NCBI RefSeq assembly: GCF_954871325.1
Contig: NC_088776.1
Location: 4,781,985-4,845,984, forward strand
Direction: 5' to 3'
From: Gordionus sp. m RMFG-2023
Lineage: Eukaryota > Nematomorpha > Gordioida > Chordodea > Parachordodidae
Length of the DNA: 64,000 bases
Shown: in pieces, positions 48,301 to 60,436 of the stretch
How the letters are laid out: every line of letters begins with the position of its first letter
Numbering within the stretch: position 1 is the stretch's first letter
The notes under the pieces: generated by a model
Seen by the model: only the letters and a program-made list of their open reading frames with translations
Told to the model about the DNA's origin: nothing
Database searches by the model: none
Position numbers and translations under genes: made by a program

Positions 48301-51300
48301 ATTTTTCAAAATTGATAAGCACTCCACCTAATCCGTGCCTAGGAGTTATCATTCCAGCGCATGATTCATTCGTAGCCATTTCGTTAGGTCTATCGCTTCT
48401 TACCCTGGTACTGACCTCGTTCGTATAGTCATACTCCGCGTCACGAAAACCGCTCGTTCTCATGTCGTAACACTCCACGGAACTCAGCGTTTTGAGTCCA
48501 TCGCGACCGCCTATGAGGTATATCTTGCCGGCACTGTAAACGGCCCCGAATTGGAGTCGTTTGTTGGAGGATAAAAAGGCTGGAGGCATAATTTGAGTCG
48601 AAGAAGCATGGAGCGAGGTTGCCATATTGAACGAGGTGGATAAATTGGAAGGATTCGATTCCGAAATGGGTGGGCAGTTCTGGCGAGTGGGGTATTTGGT
48701 CCATTCGTTTTTTCGGTAATCGTAAATTTCCACGCCGGTAGAGTCTGAACGTATTTTAACAAAGCATTTTTTTCTTATTATTAGAGTGAATAGTCGATTT
48801 TTTTAATATAGGCATAATGTATATGTTTTTTTAGAACCTTTTTAAGCGTGACTGGTGGAGTAAAAAAATATAAAGAGAATAATAATAAAAAATCTTAGTA
48901 TCACCCATAACGGTTTCAAATTTATTTACATTCTATATCTGTAATAAAATAATGACCTTACAAATTAATCACCAGCTGATTTTCGATTTGTTTTTTTTGT
49001 TTATTTTATAAAAGATATATTATTACGACAATCAATTAGGGCATTTAATAAACAATAACTTCGACTGATATCCATACCGCCAATAGCGTAAACAGTGCCA
49101 ATCGTGCCTTTCCTGGCGATCATTTTTTTAGGATTTTGTCCCAGAACCTTCCTCGACGGTAACAAGTTATATATCAGAGCTTCCATGATGAGCTTCTGGC
49201 ATTCGGGATCTTGATTGAGGAGCGGTTCCATTTCGACATTTTCGCCTATAAACTTTTGTAAGCGCGAGTGCAGTAAGTTTGATATTAAGTTTAAATAATT
49301 TTTGAACATAAATCTCCTCAAAAAAAATGTGTTGAATATTAAAATTGAATTAATAAAAATTCTATCTTCAAAAAAAAATAAACTTGAGGTGATAACTGAG
49401 ACAGTTTGATGGAACCCATCAGCTGGGATATATGCACTCCCCTTTTGGCCACATCGTGTCTAACCCAATTCATCATGGCTTTGAACACGCTTTCCTCGTG
49501 CGTTATATTTAATTCTTCGCTTCTCAGCAGTGATAGGATTTGTTCGAAAGGTAGCAATAAAAACTCTTGCGTTTTTACGACGTGTAAAAAATTGTCCTAC
49601 AGTGAAAAAAAAAATTATGAAAATTTTTTAAAAGTAAGGTTAAAAAATAAAAAATTGTAATTTCATGCTACAAATCGTTTATAATTATGTTTCTCGGGGG
49701 AATTTAAAAATGATAAAAGCATGATAGACTATAAAAGAGAGTTATGATGGAGGTTCGATCGGGTTAAGTTGGTTCGGTTAAGTTCATGCAGAACTCTAAT
49801 GATTGAATAAGAAACCAAATTGGTATAGAGGTAAAAATTTTTCAATGAAACTAGCTTAGGCGTAATGTGTTTAAACCTTTTTTTTTATTGAGCTTCTAGA
49901 AAAAGTGTATTAGGCATTCTGACCATAATCAATGCATATACGAAAGAGTTTTAGGAACAATTATAAAATATCATGAGTATGTACTTGAATTTCTAAAAAA
50001 AAGTCACCTGTTCTCAATTACATCTGTCAAGTTAGAGCTAAGAAAAATATATTTAAATTTATAGAAGATTGTCTGCTCTTTAGTTTTAACCTCAACAAGT
50101 GAAGTAAAAGCATTTAATTGAAAGAGAATAGAAAAAAAAAGAATTAGCACATTTAGTATTTGGTAACCTAGCGGAATTAGAATTATCGAGTCAAAAATGG
50201 AAAATAGTTGTAGTACCGTATTTAAGGGAGGAAGATAAGAGGTGATTACCCGCCAAAAGTCAATATAATATATTCTAATGTCAGTAACCCTATTAATAAA
50301 ATAGGATACTGATCTATCTCAATAATTAACTCCTACATTTTTTTGAGGAATAATTTATTCAGGTTCAGAAATTTAAAATTGTTTGGTTGGGTATTTTGAG
50401 ACCGCGGTCCTAACAGAGACCGATTTATGGCGAGCCAATCGAACCCGGGGTGGGTTCGAACCTCTTTTCAAAAAATCGGTTTTCGGTTAAGTTCTTGTTA
50501 TCAAAATTCCGGCTACAGAACCCTAGGATTTATATATAATATAAGAGGTGATTTAATATTGTACGATGATGAAATTTTCAGAGATTTTGTACAATTTGCT
50601 ACAACACTGAGAATCGGCGAAGGCTCTGATACCGCAACAGTTCAGGGGGTTAAGTCTCTCGATCAAAAAATTGCAACATGCTTGAACCAAATCTGGAAGT
50701 TGAAGAAGATTCGCGGTCGACAAGATTTTTTCAACGTTTTCTTCTTTGATTTCGATGAAACCTTGGAAGGGAAGGGGGGGGGGAGGAATGGAGAGTTGAG
50801 AAAAAAAATCACTAATATCAATGATCCGCTACGAATATAATCACGAATTTTTTTCCTTATTATTAATCAAATTCTTATCATTCCTATAATATAATTAGGT
50901 TAATTCTTACCGCTATACATGTAATCCACAACGAGGGACAATACGGCGGACTCGACTCCCCCGATCTCCACCCGGTACTGGTTGGCTTCTAAATGCTGCG
51001 CGCGACCAAACATGGCGGCGAAATAGTCCGAGCACGAAGCCAGTACTAGTTTGTGAGCCGGAGCCACGTATTTTCTAGGAGAGTCTTGAATTGTAAAATC
51101 CCTCCCCGAGTGACTATTATCTGTATCGTTATTGAGCGAGAAGCCTTCTGTTACCTTATTCGCTGGGTCTTTTAATCGACGTGATTGGTTGAGTTTTATT
51201 TGAAACAATACAGAAAAAAAATATTTAATAGTTGAAATTATTCTTGAATCAACTTGACCGAAATATTTTAATTCTCGCCAAAATTGGAAAAAAAACCTTT

Positions 51301-51671
51301 TTTTTTACTTTAGCTTTTGAAACCAAAAAAAAATTATCTTTATATTTCATTGAAATTTTAATTTATTGTGTAATTGAAACCTGAAAAATAAATTAAACCG
51401 GAAATACACCGAACCAACATTTTCAGTATTAGTTTCGGCTAAAAAATGGTATCGGTATATGATAAGTAATTTAAATTGACATGAATATGAATATAGAAAT
51501 GGTACCTCCTTCTGCGGGGCCTATGGTTGTCGAATCATCTATAGCCACGAGCTGCACGTCACACAAAATGGCGGAAGCCCGAAAGGCGCGCATTTTCCTA
51601 AATTTACGCGTTACGTGATCCGGCGGAGCGTGATAAGTTTCCCCTAATTCGTCGCAGGATGATTCGTTCAT
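45310..51671 (-). CDS. Kelch-like protein of the KLHL1/4/5 group (BTB-BACK-Kelch)
   Basis: Substrate adaptor type for CUL3 ubiquitin ligases; KLHL1/4/5 proteins are cytoplasmic and some bind actin. Ten exons, every join in phase: 51,506-51,671; 50,911-51,162; 50,565-50,761; 49,384-49,596; 49,060-49,252; 48,328-48,744; 47,727-47,889; 46,721-46,933; 46,243-46,417; 45,310-45,546. Product 741 residues, the family's usual length. BTB is at ~25-165 ([17 protein letters not shown]) and BACK at ~165-310 ([19 protein letters not shown]). Six kelch blades run from ~330 ([87 protein letters not shown]). GLKTL, QLMxSIKL and [12 protein letters not shown] favour KLHL1/4/5 over KLHL20. Extra loops lie in BTB (~45-75) and in blades 1 and 2. 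A ~60-residue Asn/Glu-rich tail follows blade 6. An in-frame stop precedes the start; the N-terminus is short for the group. The second exon may begin at 51,168 and the fifth may end at 49,066. Confidence 0.93.
46418..46720 (-). other. Stop-free, frame-preserving intron of the Kelch-like gene
   Basis: The eighth intron (donor AAAG then GTTC; acceptor GTGTTAG) is 303 bases, an exact multiple of three. It contains no stop in the reading frame that enters it. Family alignment (YRSVER joined to YDPQTDTW) shows it is spliced out for a normal blade 5. Retention would insert 101 residues between blades 4 and 5 without truncation. Confidence 0.7.
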
Positions 51672-53228
51672 CGGAAAATTGGAAGCGCAGAGAATTTTGG
51701 AATTTTTTTTTAGGATTTATGGCAGTGGAAAGTATTCATTCTTATATAATCATCATTGGGGGTGAGGGGCGAGATAAAAATATTTCTAGATTGACAGGTA
51801 TCTATCAATGAAATGATTCATTTCGGGATAAATAATGATTCGCGAATAATTTAATTCAGTACGGGGAGCCCATAATTTCGGAAAAGCAATTGCCACGCGC
51901 CACCGCATTAAAAATGGGTAGTAGCATTTGTTCACTAAATAAGCGATTTCTTAATTCGGATTATAAAAATAATGTATTTCCTGTCGTTTCAAATTTTTTT
52001 TTTTTTTAAATTAATAAGTTTATTTTATTCCAAATCCAAATAGAAAAGGCTGGCACATATATATGTATATATATTTTTTTTAAAAAAACTAATTTTTACT
52101 TTTAAAAATATATTTTAAAACAAAAATCGATATTGTCTCCTCTAAAAAAATATGTATTTGATCAAAACCAAAAGTTACGATTAGCCACGAATAGAAATGT
52201 GCTGACCTGAAGGTTCACGAAATTTAATCGCGTTTAAAATTATTTTAAGAATTCGTAATTAGGAAATGAGGGGGAAAGTCAAAAAAAAATTGATATTTTA
52301 TATTTCATATAATAATAATAATTTTTATAGACCGAATTTATATCTAAGCTTTTGTCCGAGCGACAATGTACTCAAGAATCGATAAATCTGTGTAAATATT
52401 GATATTTTTTTTTAAAAAAAGGAAAAAGTTAGCCATTTTCAGGCAAGACTATGCGCGTTATATTATATAAGTAGTTAATTTCTTAATTTAGATATATTCT
52501 CCGGCGGTTGTATCTAGGTTCTTAGAAAATTCTAGGAGATTTATACAAAAAAATATTGCTATATGGGTGTTAAGAAGAGCAGTTTTGCGATAAAGGGGGA
52601 TAAGAATTTGGAGGGAATAACTAAGGGCATCAAAGAGAGTCACAAAAATAAAGAGCAAAAAAAAAAGTGATTAAATAACCGAAAGCATTTCCTAAAATAT
52701 CTTTTCACGATTTTTTAATATATATATATATATACTAAAAAAAAATATTACCGGGGTGGCCTAGCGGGTTAATAGGCGATTGGTGTTTTTAAATATTTAA
52801 ATATATATATATATAATATAATGGCATCAATTAAGCTTAGCTTAGAGCCTATCCCAGAAAAGGGGTAAATAAATTTTAGCTTGAAACTCATCACCCTAAT
52901 CCTTAAAAGATTTTAGTCTAAAGAGTGGCTCAACCTTGAGGGAGGCTAGGGGGGGGAGGAACGTTGATGCATCATGGCATATATAATTTTTTTATGCCTT
53001 TTTAAGCAAATATTCTTAAATCGATTCACAAACCTTTGTACCATTTGCGGAAGAAAGAAAGAAAATAAGCTTTAAAAAAAATAAAAACATGCCCAAACTA
53101 TAATTTTAGAAAAATTTAAAAACTCCTAAAAGTTTTTAAACTTATCGAATTTGTTTTTTTTTTTTAAAAAAAAGGGGAATTTGGACATAGCTTTCTTAAC
53201 AAATTTATCAGTGACCTGCAGGCCTAAG
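51672..53228. other. 5' flank of the Kelch-like gene and intergenic DNA
   Basis: The stretch contains the upstream region of the gene; no core promoter motif is distinct enough to call. At 52,751-52,790 TGGCCTAGCGG matches a tRNA-type A box (TGGCNNAGTGG) but no B box follows, so it may be a truncated tRNA-derived SINE. The rest is AT-rich without genes. Confidence 0.4.
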
Positions 53229-53705
53229 CAGGGCCCGGGTACACGAACCGGACCTAAAAAAATATTTTTAAATACCCGGGTCACCCTTGTTTAAAAATGA
53301 GATTATCTTTTTATTTATCCGTCGATTCAAAAATTTTAAGTGAGTTCTAAAAAAAAAATAGGATTTATCTTTGAAAATTTCATTATCGTCTGCGTTCTTA
53401 TTTCTTTAATTTCTAAATATTCCTTTTTAAGATAAGAAGTAAGTTATTTATATTACATTTTTATATGATATTGCAAAGAGAAGAATAAAAAAGGTGTATT
53501 GAAAAAGCAAACCTATTCGCGTTTTTTTTAAATGGTTGCTAACGCCCAAACGGTAATTTTATCAATTTTAAAAGATCGCTATTATTATCTAAAAAAAAAC
53601 TAAAAAGAAATATAATATAAAAATACGGGCTGGGCCTGAAAATATAGGAACCGGGCCGGGCTCGAAAATATTTTTAAAATAAAACCGGGCCGTGCCGTGC
53701 AAATG
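53229..53705. mobile_element. hAT-like element with GC-rich ends
   Basis: The left end is CAGGGCCCGGGTACACGAAC. The right end is ACCGGGCCGTGCCGTGCAAA then TGGTACC, which matches the ends at 32,118 and 290. The interior is AT-rich with no transposase. The flanking 8 bp were not matched. Confidence 0.55.
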
Positions 53706-55395
53706 GTACCTATGTAGGTTTAGGATTTATTCGTCATATCACACATACACTTTAAAAACAAGCAAGACTACTTTTAATATAAAAATCAATAATAAAAGTG
53801 TTAACAAAAATTATAGGTTATTTTGTGTACCCCCTTTTTCGTTGGTTCTTAATCTAAGGGTTACTTACACTAATTTATATTTATAATTTATATGACAAAA
53901 AATAAAATAATATTAACAAAATATTATTTTATTTATTTTATTTTTTCTAGAGGATAGAAAAATCGAAAATAAAATTATATTTATTAAAAAATATATATAA
54001 ATTTGCGGGATTAATTTTGTTGGGTGGGTAAAAAATCTCTCATTAACCCCCTCCCCTCATACATAGTTAACGCGAATTCGCCGCAAATTATATAAAATAC
54101 GCCGTATTGTTTTTCCCCGCGGCCACTTGGCAGCGAATTCGTTCTAACCGCGATCGCGCAGTGTAAAGGAACCTATAATCCGCAAGATAAGAAAAGGCAA
54201 GATTTAATAGACCAATCATTTACTTAGGTTATAAAGACTCATATAAAGATTTTTAAAACTCCCGGGAAAATTAGTGGGTATTTTTATATTTAAAAAAAGA
54301 AAAAATTGTTTTTAAAAAATTTTAAACGCAAAATTTATCGAAAAATTTAATATATTCTAAGCTATAAAAATTATAGTAACCTTATTATTAAGAATTTATA
54401 TTTTTTTAAAAAAGAAAAATGCTACAGCTGTAAATGATGGCAATATTCGCTGTTTTTTTCATAAAAAAAAATAATTTCTACTTACTCTTTTTCCTCGTGG
54501 ATCGACTTGAAAACTTGAGGCCCGAGCAGAAAAGTCTTGGACCTTAAAAAAAACTCGGCTAAAGTCGCTTTTAAAAGTCGGCTCTCAAATGGAGCGATTT
54601 ATCTTACTTAAGAATTATCTCATCATCACAACTGGAAATATAATCTTTTTCCGGTGAGGAGAAGTGATAAATTTTCGGGATTAAAAAAAACAATTTTGCT
54701 AGTTTACGAAAATGGATGCCAATTAGATTCCCCATAATCCGCCAAAGCTCATAAAACACTTTAATAAGGTTCGTTCCTTTTTTTTCTTTCAACTTTTATT
54801 AAACTGGTTAGGAAGAAATATATATTTATATATTAATTTCCTATTTCTCTCGTGTGTATCGTATAAATTTATTAATATAAACGACAAAAAAAACCAAAAT
54901 AAAAAAATGAAATTTATAGTGATTTTGTTAATTTATTTTATATATAAAAAAATAGAAAGAAAGAAAAAATTATATATTTTAGCTACATTTTTTTTCTCAC
55001 TTTATATTTTTTATTTTTTTTGGAAAAACCAATGAATAATAAATTTTTTTTATCCTCTAAAAAAAACGAAAATTTTTTTATTATTATTTGGGGGAAAGGA
55101 GAAAAATAAAATAAAACCATTAAAATGAAAATAAAGATTGATTTTTTTTGGTATTAGGGAACAAAATAAAAAATAATTTTTTTTTTGGTAATTTTTCATT
55201 ATTTTGCCTTTTTGATAACAAAAAAAAATTAAATTAAATATAAAAGAGTCAGTCATATTATAAATAATTGATGCTAAAAGGAAGAGAAAAACTATTCCCA
55301 TCAAATCCAAAAAATTGGGAATTAATAAAATAATTTTTTTTTTCATTAACACTAAATCATTAAAAATTATCGAAAAATATTTTGAAGAATTACAA
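53706..55395. other. Intergenic, 5' flank of the following gene
   Basis: A CG-containing patch at 54,065-54,170 (CCGCGATCGCGCAGTG) may be a MITE end. A 62-codon minus-strand frame (54,604-54,792) has some coding character but no splice partner. The rest is poly-A/T low complexity; the long minus-strand frame 55,050-55,673 overlaps a real exon on the other strand. Confidence 0.4.
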
Positions 55396-57201
55396 ATGAG
55401 GCTAAATATTCTGAGCATATCAGTCAAACTGATGACCATTATTGCCACTTGTATACATGGCCAGTGGTCACCAAATGAAAGAGGCTCAAAACATGGCCAG
55501 GTTGAAACTGGGTGCAACCTTACCTGCGAAATGGACAAATTGGTTACCTTTAACAATGTTAGAGATATGATTTTCAGAAAAACTTTTGGGACAAGAATAA
55601 GGTCTCGAAAGTGTGTCAATATTAAATTCGTTCCCAAGATGGGCAGCAATTTTGCCAAACATAATTCTAGCATGGGTGACTACAAAAATAGTAATGGCCA
55701 TTATAGTGAAAATGAAAATACTTCGATAAGGCATACCTGCAGAGATGTCATGAGATGGACTAACAGAACAAGGGGCCATAAAAAAAATCGGAGAAGCCAC
55801 AGAGATGATGACAGTAATTCCAGGTATCATTCTTCTGAAAGGTATGTATCTCAGATCATCAGTGATAAAGTTGATAATAGATATCTAATGGATAAAAATT
55901 TTCAGAACAATAATGGCTTTAAAATTGGAATACTGGATGATAGCGGAGCTAGAATAAATAGTGCTACAATGATATGTGATGATTATTCAGTGGTATCAAG
56001 AATAGAATCCTGTTTGCATGAATTTGGGGAAGTAGGAAAATCGGTGTTAAAGGGTCAAAGTGCATACCAGATGAAACATATGTGCTTGAAATATATTTCT
56101 GGAATGGATTGCATGATGACAATTATAAAGGATTGCCCCGATCTTGGCCCAGGAGATGATGCTAAAGTTCTACTTGATACACTTCAGTTATTATGTGTTT
56201 ATAATAGGAGCTTATGGAGAAAAAATGGTTTCCATGCTAATGAATTAAAAAATTTGGGTAGAGAGGAAGATAAACAAAAGCAAATAATATTAACTAATAG
56301 AATTGATAAGCAAAAAATTTCTGTCAAAAAGATGAGAAATCAACCTCAACCTAATGATTTGAGTATGAAAAATTTTATATTCCATAATTTATTATGTAGC
56401 ATAATTTTTTGTAAAATAAAGCAGTAGATTTTAAAGAATACAAACTGAATAATGGTAAACGGAATGTAGTTTTAACAAAAGATAACACAAATTACAAAAA
56501 TTTGAATAATCATAATAATAATCCAATTGCAAAAACAGAAACTAGTGCATATTATTTAGAATTTGGAAGATGTTATAGAAAAAACAAAAGAGAAACAATG
56601 AAATGTATAGATCATTTTGAACATTTTGTAAAACAGATATATGAAAGATTCATGAAAGTAATCAATGATGAATCACTATATCATGAAGCTAAGGAGATTG
56701 AAAATACATTTTATAATTTATCTTACCCAAGGAAAAAAACGAAAAGGTATATATTATATTAATTTTAATAACAAAAATAAATACTAACAGAAATCAAATT
56801 ACTGGTAATTATTATAAATCAGAGTCATTTGATAATAGAGAATTATTAATTAAGAATATGCAAGTAAAATTATATATGCCTTTGATTCTCTTGATAGTTG
56901 TAGAATGTAGAATAAAAAGTGCACAATGATAAATGAAATGTCAAAATGTATTTATAATTCAATAAATAATGAATGTGGGCACAAGGCGGCCTCATTAATG
57001 GTCAAATTATCCCTCAATATTGTCCCAAATGCAAAAGATATTAAGTGTAATTATGTGAATCATCATCTTTATCAATTTAAAGAACTCGACAGCATTAGAT
57101 CATTAAATTATAATTCACATTCCTCAAAGATCATGCTAAACCATATATTTTTCGCATTTCATTTATTTATTTTATTTTATATAAATATAAATATAATATA
57201 A
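55396..57201 (+). CDS. Secreted cysteine-containing protein with very short introns (family unrecognised)
   Basis: Four exons are proposed: 55,396-56,362; 56,425-56,746; 56,791-56,863; 56,911-57,201. The introns are 62, 44 and 47 bp, and all three joins agree in phase (donors GTATGA, GTATAT, GTAAAA; acceptors GCAG, ACAG, GTAG). The product is 550 residues. The start at 55,396 gives a signal peptide (MRLNILSISVKLMTIIATCI); an upstream in-frame ATG at 55,315 would hide it. Residues ~40-75 (CNLTC ... GTRIRSRKC) loosely recall a thrombospondin type 1 repeat. A basic, Ser/Asn/His-rich stretch follows, then a cysteine pattern (SCLHEF, MCLKYISGMDCMMTII, DCPDLG, LLCVYN, then RCYRKN, KCIDHF, KCTMINEMSKC, NECGHKAASL) resembling nematode DUF19/T20D4.11-like extracellular domains. 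The C-terminus is hydrophobic (FFAFHLFILFYI), suggesting a membrane or GPI anchor. The function is unknown. The first exon is firm and the later joins are tentative. Confidence 0.6.
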
Positions 57202-57414
57202 CAGCATATAAAATCTTAAAATAAGGTGTTATTTACCTGTCATATGTTTTTTTTTCATTCATATCTTTTTAAAATAAATAAATTAATTAATTTTTTATAG
57301 ATGGCGTATTTGATATTTTTCATATAGATTTAAATATATTTTATATTATTAATATAAAAAATTTTTAATTAAATTAATAAAAATTAAATCTAATAGATAT
57401 TGAGCTGCGTCTAG

Positions 57415-57612
57415 TAGTGTTGTTAAAAAGCTCGATTGATTCGATTTTTAAAACGACCCGATTAGGATTTTAGTCAAAATAATAATATAAAAGCCTGAAG
57501 AATTTGCTCATCGATGGCAGAAATGCTTGGACATATATTTGCCAAATCTCGATGCTTAAATTATATTATTTTAATCGGGCTGTTTTTAAAAATCAACCCT
57601 TTATAAGTAACT
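57415..57612. mobile_element. M1 MITE copy
   Basis: It starts TAGTGTTGTTAAAAAGCTCG. The centre GAAGAATTTGCTCATCGATG and GGCAGAAATGCTTGG is shared with 61,913-62,127. The right terminus is eroded and no target duplication is visible. Confidence 0.6.
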
Positions 57613-57779
57613 AGCGTTTCGAATTATCCAAATACTTAGTTGCGTAATTTTAAGTAGTATTTTTAAAAGGTAAGTAACGCAGAAAAACGTTTATGAATTG
57701 TTTTTTTTTAATTTAATCCTATTAATTTAATATTTGCATATTTGATAATATATATATAAAAAAAATTTTTTATTAAAAA

Positions 57780-58520
57780 TAGTCATCCTACTCTGTTTAA
57801 GGCCATGAATCCTTAAATAATTTAAAATTATAAAAATATTATTTCGAATCTGATATTTTGTTTAATCAGAATTGAGATTGTTATCTTTTGGCTTTTATGG
57901 CTAATTTGTTTGATTGGGGATGTAACTTTCCTAAGTGAGTAGTTCGTTACCACAATGGGTATAAATATATTTAAGTTGATTAGATGTAAAGATTTTTGGA
58001 TTTTCCTTTTTTCTATACTTAATGGATCGTAATTATTATTTAATGGGGCAAAAATGTCTATACATGAGAAATCCCAATATAAGATTCTATTTCCACGGGC
58101 ATTAATGTATGCCCATCAGGCCGCCAGTTATTAATAACTGAAGTATCCCAAGGTTGGAGATGTGAAGGCACGCCGGCTTTAAATAATGAATCTTAAATTA
58201 TTTTATTAATTCTTTCTTGCCTTACATATTTGCATCGGTTCATAAGAAAATGGAGTGGAAGTTTAGTTATTGAATCAATCATCATCCCACATTTTTTATA
58301 CTTGTAGGGTGGAAATATGTCTAAGCCAAGCCTGATATTTAACGCATATCTAAATTCTTTATTTGTCAAAAGATATTTATTTAACGTACATGGATAAGCT
58401 TCTAACCATTCGTAGCCTGATTTATCCATTAAAAATCAAAGAAGATTAGTACACCGCTGTGTGTCATTGTTTGAGAGTAGATAATGGACGGAGCGGCACT
58501 CGATTGCAACATTCCAATTG
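57780..58520 (-). mobile_element. Fossil of a retroelement ORF (same family as 39,150-39,650)
   Basis: The minus strand reads SGYEWLEAYPC and ALNIRLGLDIFPPYKYKKCG, then RINKII, AGVPSHLQPWD and RPDGHTLMPVEI. These follow in the order of the SGDWLxALP..., VGLRLGxxxC...CG, NDIIxxAL, PSxLEPxGL and RPDGxTxxPW motifs of the C-terminal part of a widespread reverse-transcriptase-bearing protein. It is broken in several places. The class is probably non-LTR but cannot be fixed without the upstream core, which is absent. Confidence 0.6.
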
Positions 58521-60392
58521 TTCTTAAAAATGTTAACGACCAGTAGAGTGAAGTTAAAAGGTTTAGTTTATTTGAGAATTATATTTTTATTTCTTAATAA
58601 AGATAAAAATAAAAGAAACTAAAGCAAGAGGTAATGCTGATCATAAGCCAACACGGTTAGATTTTGTTGATAGAGTGGTCTGTAACTATTTAGTGAAATT
58701 TAAGGTTGACTATATTCCCATATATCGATTTAAATAAGTATGGTGAGTAATAAATAGGCACCAGATGATTTGAAGCAGAATTGTATTTTGAGAATATTAA
58801 AAAAAATAAGTGCTTGAGAATATTTTCTTTATAATTAAGATTAGTCAGATTATGTTCCAAAATGTTTGAATACATGGATATCGGTGATCCGAGAACAAAA
58901 ATTTTATCTTTTGCCACACGAGTAAAATTTGTAATTGAGTATATTTCTCATTTATAATTTAAGGACAAATTTAATTGTTAAAAATTTAAAATGACGAATA
59001 TCTACAGCTTTAACTATTTCACTGATAGTCACATTTGAAATGCTTTATTTGAAATTTGGGACAAAACCTCAGAACTTCAATTTGCATTATAAGACTTACA
59101 TATGTTTGTTAATCTGATTCTCAAATTTTAATAGTCTTCACTCATCTTATTTTCTATGAAATTAAAAAATAAAAAGTTGTAATTAGCCCAAGTGTTTGAT
59201 CAGTCTTCATGTGGCGTTGGTATGGGGAGGAAGCAGAATTTGCACCTCAGTTTGAAATCATCTTTTCCAGCATCTCAAGCAAATGTACTATGCCACTACC
59301 TTTGTGGGAATATCTAATTTTTATAGAAATCTTTTAGAATTACCAAAACAAACATTATAAAATATTTAAACAATGTTTCTAAAATGAATACTAAATAGTT
59401 ATATAGATACAATTCGGTCTTAAAGTATGTCAACGTTAAAATTTCATAAAAGCCCCAATTTATTTTTAAATTTTGGTTGCATCTCTTTTTCTTCTTGGTA
59501 GAAACACATGATGGGGAGCTATTGCATAAAACTTTATAATTTTAAATATTATCTTATATAAAATTTGTCTTACTATAATATAATTAGGTTTATAATATTA
59601 TAGTTATAGTACAAATTATTATTTAATGTAACATAATAATATTGAGTTATATAATTATCAATGGTCAATAAATTATCATTTATTTTACAAGAAAACTAAA
59701 TTTTAAGCTAAGAAAACTTTATTGAAGTTAAATAAAGTTGAATCTAAAATTTGGCTAGGGGTAGGTAGGCATCAGTTTTTTAGGAGGGGGTTGGGGCAAT
59801 TTTGACTTTAGTATTCATTCATATTTTTCAAATATCGTGGCCGAAGTTCAATTTTTTTATGAGGGTAGGGTACATTTTGAAGGGGGGTTTGCCTTCAGCC
59901 TATTTTTTTTATGTACACTCTGGATTTTCTAATGATTTCTATAGGGCTTAAATTAGGACTACTTACACTACTAATTATTCTTTGGTATTTATATTGATAT
60001 TTTATGTAAAATTATATTCCTATCTATAAATATTTTTAAATTGGATTGTTGAAAGTATAGTATGTCAATGAAAGCTAAAATATTCGAATTCCCGGAGGAA
60101 AAATAAAATAAAAATGATGTTTATTTTAAAAAAACATTAGGGAGAGGTACAATTCCAATTCAAAATTAATTTCAAAATAAACCTGTTCATGTCTAACTAA
60201 TTGAGTTCCGGTGCGAATGCCAGAATTACTCATTTACAATGACAATCAACTTATTATTTAAATATCGAATAGAGCGTTCAAATGATCTGGCAACGTTTAC
60301 GAGAAACACGTGGAGGGTTATCAAATTATAACACGATTTTATTTCTTCTTTTTTCTTTTCAAATAACAATACATTTTTTTTTCCAAACTAAA
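58521..60392. other. Intergenic, nothing recognised
   Basis: AT-rich DNA. A slightly GC-richer piece at 59,205-59,310 has no readable domain. The 75-codon minus-strand frame at 58,690-58,917 is not supported. Confidence 0.35.
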
Positions 60393-60398
60393 TTTAAT
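60393..60398 (-). terminator. Possible poly(A) signal ATTAAA of MRPS17
   Basis: ATTAAA on the minus strand, about 40 bases past the stop codon of the MRPS17 gene. Confidence 0.35.
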
Positions 60399-60436
60399 GA
60401 TTTATAAAAAAATAATATATATATATAAATTTTTTT

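Noticed and set aside
48441-48762. Two other minus-strand frames overlapping the sixth kelch exon
   Set aside because: They are alternative frames of the exon at 48,328-48,744, which encodes blades 1-2 in the correct frame.
50425-50475. GGTTCGAACC, a tRNA-type B box
   Set aside because: No A box at the right distance and no cloverleaf can be drawn. It lies in a repeat-like part of a KLHL intron.
50427-50840. 137-codon plus-strand frame
   Set aside because: It lies opposite the third coding exon of the Kelch-like gene. The minus-strand reading matches the BACK domain and splices in phase, so the plus frame is a shadow.
54604-54792. 62-codon minus-strand frame with some coding character
   Set aside because: No homologue recognised, no partner exon, and no clear start context or acceptor.
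55050-55830. Minus-strand frames of 207 and 114 codons
   Set aside because: They overlap the first exon of the plus-strand secreted protein gene and low-complexity DNA. They are hydrophobic shadow frames without a domain.
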